A stretch of DNA of 10,134 bases from JAZDLC01 sp043802345 (lineage in GTDB: Bacteria > Planctomycetota > B15-G4 > JADJEK01). The position numbers were made by a program, and so were the translations under genes. The stretch covers positions 1 through 10,134 of the forward strand of contig JAZDLC010000223.1 in the NCBI GenBank assembly GCA_043802345.1, given 5' to 3'. The notes under the pieces are model-generated. The model was not told the DNA's origin. It did not search any database and worked only from the letters and a program-made list of their open reading frames with translations. Shown here piece by piece: positions 1 to 5,745 of this stretch (positions within the stretch are counted from its first letter, which is position 1; every line of letters starts with the position of its first letter).

Positions 1-1
1 C

Positions 2-535
2 CTGGACATGCGCATGAGCGGCGACGCGCAGAAGACCGCTGCGGACCTGATCAACACGGGCACCCGGAACGAGCTGCTCACGGCCATCGGAACCCTGGGT
101 GACGAGCCCCGGGCCCGGCACATCGTGGATGCGATCCTCGACGCGCGACGCCATGCACCCCTGCTCCGCACCTCGGAACTGGCGGACCTGGTCCGGCGGA
201 AGGTCCGAGGTGCCCGTCACCTCCATCCGGCGACGCGCACCTTCATGGGGTTGCGCATGTGGGTCAATGACGAGCTGGGGCGCATCGAACGCTGCCTGCC
301 GCAAGTGGTGGAGCTGCTGAGAGCGGGCGGGCGCCTGATGGTGATCTCCTTTCACAGTGGCGAGGACCGGATCGTGAAGCGGCTCTTCACTGAGCTGGAG
401 AACTCCGGGCAGGTTCGTGTCTTGACAAGAAAGCCGATTCAGCCGGATCGGGCCGAGACCGTGAGGAACCCGCGGGCCCGCAGTGCGCGGGCCCGGGTGG
501 TGGAGCGGATGCGAGGAACCGTCGCCGGCGCCTAG
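2..535 (+). CDS. rsmH: 16S rRNA (cytosine(1402)-N(4))-methyltransferase RsmH, C-terminal part (5' truncated by window)
   Basis: This is the 3' part of rsmH (mraW). Its product is the S-adenosylmethionine-dependent enzyme that methylates N4 of C1402 in the ribosomal P site, and it usually opens the dcw cluster after mraZ. The reading frame is open from the first complete codon at position 2, so the ATG at 8 is internal. About 177 of the usual 300 or so residues are visible. Family motifs seen in order are HPATRTF followed by a GLRMWVNDELGRIE stretch (usual form ALR..VN.EL), then ISFHSGEDRIVKRLF, then KPIQPDRAE and NPRARSARARVVER near the C-terminus. The usual SFHSLEDR reads SFHSGEDR here, a Leu to Gly change. 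The SAM-binding N-terminal part lies upstream of the window. The stop is 31 nt before the next gene. Confidence 0.96.
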   Translation: MDMRMSGDAQKTAADLINTGTRNELLTAIGTLGDEPRARHIVDAILDARRHAPLLRTSELADLVRRKVRGARHLHPATRTFMGLRMWVNDELGRIERCLPQVVELLRAGGRLMVISFHSGEDRIVKRLFTELENSGQVRVLTRKPIQPDRAETVRNPRARSARARVVERMRGTVAGA

Positions 536-555
536 AGAGCCGACGCTTTTTGACC

Positions 556-561
556 AGAGGG
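556..561 (+). promoter_or_regulatory. Ribosome binding site of the ftsL-like gene
   Basis: AGAGGG lies 5 nt before the ATG at 567. It supports that start over the in-frame ATG at 483, which would place 28 extra residues inside the rsmH coding region. Confidence 0.6.
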
Positions 562-566
562 ATCGA

Positions 567-857
567 ATGAGAAGATTGGCGGGCTGGTTCGGGCTCCTTG
601 CGCTCTCCGGGCTCGCTCTTCTGACCGTCTCCGTCAACGTGAAGGCGACGCAGCGCTGCTACAACCTGGGCCGGGCACTCTCCGCCCAGGAGGATCTCGA
701 GCGGATCATTCGCTTCCGCAAGGAGCGCTGCCGAAACCTGATGAACACGCGAGCCCTGGCGGTCGTTCGGGCGGAAATGGGGCTGACGGATGAGCTGCTC
801 TACCCCGCCGCGATCGGGTTGCCGCGGCCTCAGCCGCTGGCACTGGGGGCACCCTAG
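567..857 (+). CDS. ftsL: FtsL-like cell division protein (small bitopic membrane protein)
   Basis: This encodes a 96-residue protein with a short basic N-terminus (MRR), one hydrophobic membrane segment at about residues 7-24, and then a charged helical region at about 28-72 that could form a coiled coil (QEDLERIIRFRKERCRNL). The tail is short and rich in Pro and Leu. That layout, the length and the position between rsmH and ftsI match FtsL, the bitopic divisome scaffold that with FtsB and FtsQ activates FtsWI. FtsL sequences are very poorly conserved, so the call rests on topology and synteny rather than on residues. The two cysteines in the coiled region (residues 31 and 55) are not typical landmarks. 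The start at 567 follows an AGAGGG site. The stop codon abuts the ftsI ATG directly (TAGATG), which suggests translational coupling. Confidence 0.75.
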   Translation: MRRLAGWFGLLALSGLALLTVSVNVKATQRCYNLGRALSAQEDLERIIRFRKERCRNLMNTRALAVVRAEMGLTDELLYPAAIGLPRPQPLALGAP

Positions 858-2603
858 ATGAACCGCTCTCACAGGCTGATGCTCTTCATCGCTCTCCTCT
901 TCACGGTGAGCTTCCTGGGTCTCGAGATCCGGCTGTTCCACCTGCAGGTGGTGGCGTATCCCGACGTGAGCCAGCGGACCGCGAGTCTCCACCGGAAGAC
1001 GGACCGGGAGCTGGCGGCGCGTGGGCGGATCCTGAGCCGGGGAGGGCAGGTGCTGGCAGAGTCGATCCCGGCGCTGTACGTCTACGCCAACTCGCACTGG
1101 ACCGTGGAGAGGGACGGTCTTTCCACCGCTGACGTGAGAGACCGGATTGCGCAAGAACTGACCGCGACTCTGGGTGAGACCGAAGAGGACTTGCGGGCCC
1201 GTCTCGATCTGTGCGGATACCGGCGGCTGCTGCGACGGCCGGTGATCGACGGCGACCAGATCCTCGAGCTGCAGCGGAAGGAGTCGGATGGGCTGCTTCC
1301 GGGGGTCGAACTCGAACGGACATGGATCCGGCGATATCCGGAGGGGCCGCTGGCGGCCAACGTGGTCGGGTTCGTGAACGCCGAGGGGAAGGGCCAGGCC
1401 GGCATCGAACAGCAGCTCGACGAGCAGCTCTCCGGCTGTTCCGGGACGAGGACCCTGCGGCGCGACTCCGGGCAAAGGCCGATGTTTGGCCTCGACAGCG
1501 AGGTGGTGCACGCCCGGCCCGGCAGCGATGTGCATCTGACGATCGACCTGGTGATCCAGTACTTCACCGAGGAGGCGCTGGACCAGATCATGCTGGAGCA
1601 CAAGCCGGAGTGGGCTGCGGCCGTGGTTGTCGATCCGAACCGGGGTGACATCCTGGCCATGGCCTCGAGGCCCGGGTTTGATCCCAACCAGTACGGGAGC
1701 TTCCCCGCCAGCCACTACATGAACCGGTGCGTCAGCTACTCCTACCGGCCCGGCTCTTCGTTCAAACCGTTGATGATGGGGATCATCCTGGAGGCGGCCG
1801 CGGTGCGGCTCGACGAACAGATCGACTGCCGGTCGTTCCGCGATGGGGGCCGGGTGATCCAGGACTCCCATCAGAACGGTTTCCTGACACCGATGGAGAT
1901 CATGGTCGAGTCGTCCAACATCGGCATGTCGAAGCTGGCCCAGCGCCTGGTACCGGACGGACTGGTCGCCCCCGAGACCCGCATGGCCGGTTTCCGCCGC
2001 GTTCGGGACACCCTGTCCAAGCTGGGGTTCGGCAAGAAGCCGGATCTCTGCCTTCCGGCCGTCACCGCCGGGATGTTGTCGCCGGTCCGCAAGTGGACCC
2101 GCAGATACACATTGCCCTCGCTCTCCTTCGGGCACGAGATTGCTGCCTCTCCCCTCCAGATTGCTGGCGCATTTCAGGCGGTCGCCAACGGCGGTTCCTA
2201 TCTGGAACCGGCGTTGGTGGACCGGCTGGTTGACGCGGAGGGAGACGTCTCGGTTCCGAGGCGGCGAACCGGCCGCAGGGTCTTCGCCCCGGAGACCTCC
2301 GAGCATCTCCGCGAAATGATGACGGAGGTGGTTGAACGCGGGACTGGGAAAGAGGCGGCGCTGGACGGATACAGTGTGGCCGGCAAGACCTCCACCGCGA
2401 GATGGGAACGGGACGCGACTCGCTACACCTCGTCGTTCGTGGGGTTCGCTCCGGCGAGCGACCCGCGGCTCCTGGTGGTGGTTGTGGTCGACCGGCCGAC
2501 CGGGCAGGTTTACTCAGGCGGCAAGGTCGCGGCGCCGGCTGTTGGTGAGATTCTCGGCAGGGGGCTCAGCTATCTGCGCGTCGACCTGGACCGTATGCAG
2601 TGA
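858..2603 (+). CDS. ftsI: Septal peptidoglycan D,D-transpeptidase FtsI (class B PBP)
   Basis: This 581-residue protein crosslinks septal peptidoglycan in the periplasm as the partner of FtsW. One membrane anchor spans about residues 7-25. The class B dimerisation region starts with RGRIL (55-59) and includes GIE at 182-184. In the transpeptidase domain the SxxK motif is PGSSFKP with catalytic Ser300 and Lys303, and SxN is Ser352-Ser353-Asn354 (ESSN). The third motif, normally K-T/S-G, reads Lys510-Thr511-Ser512 in AGKTSTARW. The codon is TCC at 2391, so this is not a one-base change from a Gly codon. There is no PASTA domain, and the length is normal for FtsI. The ATG immediately follows the ftsL stop, with a GGGGG stretch (845-849) 8 nt upstream as a possible ribosome site. 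The stop shares one base with the murE ATG. The family call is secure; the elongation paralogue PBP2 is unlikely in this context. Confidence 0.96.
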   Translation: MNRSHRLMLFIALLFTVSFLGLEIRLFHLQVVAYPDVSQRTASLHRKTDRELAARGRILSRGGQVLAESIPALYVYANSHWTVERDGLSTADVRDRIAQELTATLGETEEDLRARLDLCGYRRLLRRPVIDGDQILELQRKESDGLLPGVELERTWIRRYPEGPLAANVVGFVNAEGKGQAGIEQQLDEQLSGCSGTRTLRRDSGQRPMFGLDSEVVHARPGSDVHLTIDLVIQYFTEEALDQIMLEHKPEWAAAVVVDPNRGDILAMASRPGFDPNQYGSFPASHYMNRCVSYSYRPGSSFKPLMMGIILEAAAVRLDEQIDCRSFRDGGRVIQDSHQNGFLTPMEIMVESSNIGMSKLAQRLVPDGLVAPETRMAGFRRVRDTLSKLGFGKKPDLCLPAVTAGMLSPVRKWTRRYTLPSLSFGHEIAASPLQIAGAFQAVANGGSYLEPALVDRLVDAEGDVSVPRRRTGRRVFAPETSEHLREMMTEVVERGTGKEAALDGYSVAGKTSTARWERDATRYTSSFVGFAPASDPRLLVVVVVDRPTGQVYSGGKVAAPAVGEILGRGLSYLRVDLDRMQ

Positions 2604-4141
2604 TGATCACGATGGCAGGAGAGACAGCCGTCAAAAGGCACTTGAGGATGATGGGCAACGAGACGCCGAGACTCACACCGCTTCGCAGCGACCGTCTGGA
2701 CGAGTTGCTGCCGGCGATCACACCGCTCGCGGTGGAAGGTGATTCGCGCGTCTCCGTGACTTCCCTTTGCACCGACTCCAGAACCGCCCAGGCCGGTTCG
2801 CTCTTTTTCGCGGTCCCCGGCGTGAAGCAGGACGGCTCCCTGTTCGTGGAAGAAGCCGTGCGGAGCGGCTCGGTGGCGGTGGTGGTCGAGGGCGGAGTGA
2901 AGGTCCCGAGCGGCGTCACCGTCGTGCGGGTCGAGGACTGCCGCAAGGCGAAAGCGCTCCTGGCCGCCCGGTTCTTCGGCTACCCGTCAAGGCGGTATCC
3001 CGTGGTGGGGGTGACCGGGACGAACGGCAAGACCACGACCTCCTACCTGCTCCGCGCGACCGCGGAGTACGACGGCGGACCCACGGTCCTGATCGGCACC
3101 ATTTCTCATGAAGTGGGGAAGCACTCGGTCGCCGCGAGAAACACCACCCCGGATCCGATCGATCTCGAGAGATACCTGATGGAAGGTGCGCTGGTCGGAG
3201 CCCGGCTGGGAATCATGGAGATCTCCTCCCACGCCCTGGACCAGGACCGGGTGGCCGGGATCGACTTCCAGGTCGGCGTCTTCACGAACCTCACGGCGGA
3301 GCATCTCGACTACCATGGCACGCTCGACGCGTACCGGCAGGCGAAGGCCAGGCTGTTCGAAGGGCTGGCCCCTTCAGCCGTGGCGGTCCTGAACGCTGAC
3401 GACCCGGCGTCCGATCTGTTCGCGGGCCTGACCCGCGCCCGCGTCCTCCGGTACGGCCTGGATTCCGGCGCGGATATCACGGCCGAGGTCCGGCGGGTCG
3501 ATGCGGACGGAGTCGCCTTCATTCTCAAGACTCCGTATGGGGATGTGGATCTGAACAGCCGCCTGCTCGGCCGGCACAACCTGATGAACGGCATCGCGGC
3601 GGCCGCCGCCGCGCTGGCGGTCGGGTATCCGCTCGACTCGGTGCGCGGAGGCTTTCAACTCCTGAAGTGCGTTCCTGGCCGGCTCGAATCGATTCACTGC
3701 GGCCAGGATTTCCGCGTGCTGGTGGACTACGCCCACACGCACGACGCGCTCAGCAAGGTGCTCGAAAACGTGCGGCCTCTCACTCGCGGCCGGCTGATCA
3801 CCGTTTTCGGATGCGGCGGCGACCGGGACCGGTTGAAGCGTCCGCAGATGGGCGCCGTGGCCGCTTTACTCTCCGACGTGGCGGTAGTGACCAGCGACAA
3901 CCCAAGGGGCGAGGATCCGGAGCAGATCATTGCCGAGATCCTGGCCGGAGTCCCGGAAGGCCGGGAGGTCGTGGTCGAGCCGGACCGGCGCCAGGCGATC
4001 GAGTTTGCCCTCCGGATGGCCCGCGGCGGCGACATCGTCATCATCGCTGGCAAGGGACACGAGGAGATGCAGTGGATCGGAGAACGTCGGATCCAGTTCG
4101 ATGATCGGGCAGTAGCCCGGGAGGTCCTGTGGAGTCTCTGA
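2603..4141 (+). CDS. murE: UDP-MurNAc-L-Ala-D-Glu:meso-2,6-diaminopimelate ligase MurE
   Basis: This is a cytoplasmic ATP-dependent ligase that adds the third residue of the stem peptide. From the ATG at 2603 it has 512 residues. The N-terminal UDP-binding domain shows TDSRTAQAGSLFFAV (57-71). The Mur ligase P-loop is GVTGTNGKTTT (136-146). NTTPD (180-184) and EISSHAL (206-212) follow, and the AYRQAK motif places the carbamylated lysine at Lys248. The C-terminal domain has DYAHTHDAL (375-383), DNPRGEDP (432-439) and GKGHE (483-487). DNPR is the known signature of meso-DAP-specific enzymes, so DAP rather than Lys is predicted. The usual DYAHTPD reads DYAHTHD here. The start is uncertain: ATG 2603 gives tight coupling to ftsI (TGATG) but adds about 20 residues before the conserved domain. 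GTG 2600, ATG 2612, 2648 and 2651 are in-frame alternatives, none with a clear ribosome site. Confidence 0.96.
   Translation: MITMAGETAVKRHLRMMGNETPRLTPLRSDRLDELLPAITPLAVEGDSRVSVTSLCTDSRTAQAGSLFFAVPGVKQDGSLFVEEAVRSGSVAVVVEGGVKVPSGVTVVRVEDCRKAKALLAARFFGYPSRRYPVVGVTGTNGKTTTSYLLRATAEYDGGPTVLIGTISHEVGKHSVAARNTTPDPIDLERYLMEGALVGARLGIMEISSHALDQDRVAGIDFQVGVFTNLTAEHLDYHGTLDAYRQAKARLFEGLAPSAVAVLNADDPASDLFAGLTRARVLRYGLDSGADITAEVRRVDADGVAFILKTPYGDVDLNSRLLGRHNLMNGIAAAAAALAVGYPLDSVRGGFQLLKCVPGRLESIHCGQDFRVLVDYAHTHDALSKVLENVRPLTRGRLITVFGCGGDRDRLKRPQMGAVAALLSDVAVVTSDNPRGEDPEQIIAEILAGVPEGREVVVEPDRRQAIEFALRMARGGDIVIIAGKGHEEMQWIGERRIQFDDRAVAREVLWSL
4120..4124 (+). promoter_or_regulatory. Ribosome binding site of murF
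   Basis: GGAGG lies inside the last codons of murE, 4 nt before the GTG at 4129. It supports GTG initiation with a 13-nt overlap between murE and murF. Confidence 0.5.
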
Positions 4142-5535
4142 GCATTGCGGACGTGCTGACCGTGACCGGAGGATCCGCGATCGGGAGCCTCTCGGAAGCG
4201 GTGGATGGCGTGAGCACCGACAGCCGCACGGTGCAGTCCGGAGATCTGTTCGTGGCGCTGCGCGGCGAACGCTTCGACGGCCATGAGTACCTTCAGCAGG
4301 CCGCGGATCGGGGCGCGGCGGCCGCGCTGGTCGACCGGGAGCTCGCGGGCCGCTCGCCGCTGCCGCTGATTCGGGTGGAGGACACCGGAAAGAGCCTGCT
4401 GCGGTTGGCCGGCTTCCAGCGCCGCCGGCTGCGGGCCAGGGTCGTGGCGATCACCGGAAGCAACGGCAAGACCACCACGAAGGATCTGTGCGCGGCCGCG
4501 CTCTCGGCGAAGTACCGGGTCGTTTCGTCGCCCCACTCGTTCAACAACTTCATCGGGGTTCCGCTGACCCTGTTCATGGCCGACAGCGAGACCGAGGTGA
4601 TCGTGCTCGAGCTGGGAAGCAGCGCTCCGGGCGAGATCGCCGTCCTGGCCGCGGTCGCCGAGCCGGACGTGGTGGTGATCACCAACGTGGCGCCAGCTCA
4701 CCTCGAGGGTTTCGGGACGCTGGAACGCGTGCTGGAAGAGAAGGGGTCGATCCTGGAGCATGTGCGCGAGGGTGGCTGCGCCGTCCTGAACGCGGACGAC
4801 GACCAGTGCCTGGTGCAACTTCAGGAGCGGGCGAAGTGCCGCGTCGTGACGACCGGAGTGCGCCGGCGAGCAGACTATGTGGCGACGATGCCTTTCACCG
4901 ATCTGGACCGGATCGCCTTTCACCTGAATGGCGTGGAGAAGGTCCGCGTCCCGCTGCTGGGCTGCCACAACCTCTACAACTCGCTGACCGCCCTGGCCGT
5001 GGCCTCCGAGCTGGGAGTGCCGAGGAACGCCGCGGCGGCGAGTCTGCGGAACTTCGAGGGGCCCCCCATGCGACTGAAGAAGCATCGGCGGGGATCCCGG
5101 CTGGTGATCGACGACGCATACAACGCCAATCCCGGATCGATGCGCGCGGCCTTCAAGACCTTCGCCTCGCTGGCCCTGCCGGGCCGCAAGGTGCTGGTCC
5201 TGGGCGACATGCTCGAGCTGGGTCCGCGCTCAGCCGAGCTGCACGCGGAGGTCGGTACGGAGCTCTCTTGCGGCTCGTTCGATCTGGTGGTCGTGGTGGG
5301 GGCCCTGGCGGCCCACTTCCTCGAGGGCGCCGTGCGTCATGGCTTGAGCGAGGAGCGTATGCTCCGCTTCCGGAACGCCGAGGAGTGCGCCCGGAGTCTG
5401 CCGAGTCACCTGCTTCCAGATGATGCGGTGCTGATCAAAGGCTCACGGGCCGTTGGCCTGGAGCAGGTCGTCCAGGCGGCTCTTGCTCGTGAGCCCGCCG
5501 CAAAAAAAAAGCGGCGGGTCCGGGAGGCGATGTAA
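4129..5535 (+). CDS. murF: UDP-MurNAc-tripeptide:D-Ala-D-Ala ligase MurF
   Basis: This 468-residue cytoplasmic ligase attaches D-Ala-D-Ala to the UDP-MurNAc-tripeptide made by MurE, completing the pentapeptide. The N-terminal domain has TDSRTVQSGDLFVALRGERFDGH (30-52), a MurF pattern. The P-loop is ITGSNGKTTTKD (108-119). HSFNNFIGVPLTL (136-148), DDAYNANPGSM (328-338), LGDMLELG (358-365) and IKGSRAVGLE (436-445) are all family hallmarks. The GTG start gives the expected N-terminus and overlaps murE by 13 nt behind GGAGG. The protein carries a basic tail of about 20 residues (AAKKKRRVREAM at the end) beyond the usual family end. This tail is encoded over a run of nine A that forms the loop of a perfect GC-rich hairpin. 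Unlike the other junctions in the cluster, 210 nt separate it from mraY. Confidence 0.97.
   Translation: MESLSIADVLTVTGGSAIGSLSEAVDGVSTDSRTVQSGDLFVALRGERFDGHEYLQQAADRGAAAALVDRELAGRSPLPLIRVEDTGKSLLRLAGFQRRRLRARVVAITGSNGKTTTKDLCAAALSAKYRVVSSPHSFNNFIGVPLTLFMADSETEVIVLELGSSAPGEIAVLAAVAEPDVVVITNVAPAHLEGFGTLERVLEEKGSILEHVREGGCAVLNADDDQCLVQLQERAKCRVVTTGVRRRADYVATMPFTDLDRIAFHLNGVEKVRVPLLGCHNLYNSLTALAVASELGVPRNAAAASLRNFEGPPMRLKKHRRGSRLVIDDAYNANPGSMRAAFKTFASLALPGRKVLVLGDMLELGPRSAELHAEVGTELSCGSFDLVVVVGALAAHFLEGAVRHGLSEERMLRFRNAEECARSLPSHLLPDDAVLIKGSRAVGLEQVVQAALAREPAAKKKRRVREAM
5494..5518 (+). repeat. Perfect 8-bp GC inverted repeat with A9 loop in the end of murF
   Basis: CCCGCCGC (5494-5501) and GCGGCGGG (5511-5518) are exact inverted repeats separated by nine A (5502-5510). 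The hairpin lies within murF, ending 15 nt before its stop codon. No T run follows the stem on either strand, so it is not a standard intrinsic terminator. In the murF frame the run reads GCA AAA AAA AAG, which contains the A-AAA-AAG heptamer in the same phase as the dnaX frameshift site. It may affect translation, transcript slippage or RNA stability, or be simple coding drift; nothing here decides. Confidence 0.75.
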
Positions 5536-5548
5536 ACGAATGATGATT

Positions 5549-5689
5549 CCGAGAGTCTGCGGTGTGGGTGAATGGCTGCTGGACGTAAAACCAGCGGATG
5601 ATGTTCGCCCGGGTGTTCCGGGCGGCAGTGGGAAACGAACCGGTATCGGCCGTCCAGCAACCTCCGCACGCCCACCCGCGGGCTCTCGG
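5549..5689 (+). ncRNA. Candidate structured RNA element between murF and mraY (unrecognised family)
   Basis: The 210-nt gap between murF and mraY can fold as one long interrupted helix. CCGAGAG (5549-5555) pairs with CTCTCGG (5683-5689). TCTGCGG (5556-5562) pairs with CCGCGGG (5676-5682) through two U·G pairs. After a bulged U at 5563, GTGGGTG (5564-5570) pairs with CGCCCAC (5669-5675) with one more U·G pair. TGCTGGACG (5577-5585) then pairs perfectly with CGTCCAGCA (5651-5659). Inside sits a perfect 7-bp hairpin, CGCCCGG (5606-5612) with CCGGGCG (5618-5624), loop GTGTT. An alternative local hairpin, 5576-5582 with 5591-5597, competes for the 5577-5585 arm. I checked it by eye against cobalamin, SAM, glycine, lysine, TPP, T-box, RNase P, tmRNA and hammerhead motifs and recognised none. 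It could be a cis-acting control element for mraY, a processed small RNA, or a MITE-like insertion; no target duplication is seen. The + strand is assumed from the operon direction. Confidence 0.5.
5606..5624 (+). repeat. 7-bp GC hairpin inside the murF-mraY element
   Basis: CGCCCGG and CCGGGCG are exact inverted repeats with a five-base GTGTT loop. The stem could be lengthened with GTT (5603-5605) pairing to AAC (5638-5640) around an asymmetric interior loop. No T run follows, so it is not a terminator. Confidence 0.65.
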
Positions 5690-5745
5690 CTTCTTGATCC
5701 ACGGATTGCGGGGCGCGCCGCTCCCTTCAGCGGGTTGGTGAAGAA

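Noticed and set aside
483..566. 28-codon N-terminal extension of the ftsL-like gene from ATG 483
   Set aside because: It lies within rsmH in another frame, has no membrane or conserved features, and the ATG at 567 has a well-spaced AGAGGG.
387..2306. Long minus-strand open frame of 639 codons opposite ftsL and ftsI, with others opposite murE/murF (3727-5085) and ftsW/LysM (7299-8528)
   Set aside because: They lie opposite clearly coding, motif-bearing genes. Their translations are rich in His, Arg, Gln and Pro with no domain, which is the usual shadow of G/C third positions in GC-rich DNA.
5494..5520. Intrinsic terminator at the end of murF
   Set aside because: The stem is strong, but the A run is in the loop and no T run follows the stem on either strand.
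5549..5689. MITE or insertion element bounded by CCGAGAG and CTCTCGG inverted ends
   Set aside because: No flanking target duplication is visible, the pairing continues far inward with G·U pairs and bulges, and no second copy occurs in the window. It is kept only as an alternative.
5694..5730. Sigma70-type promoter in front of mraY (TTGATC at 5694-5699)
   Set aside because: No TATAAT-like sequence lies at the right distance; the region is GC-rich there.
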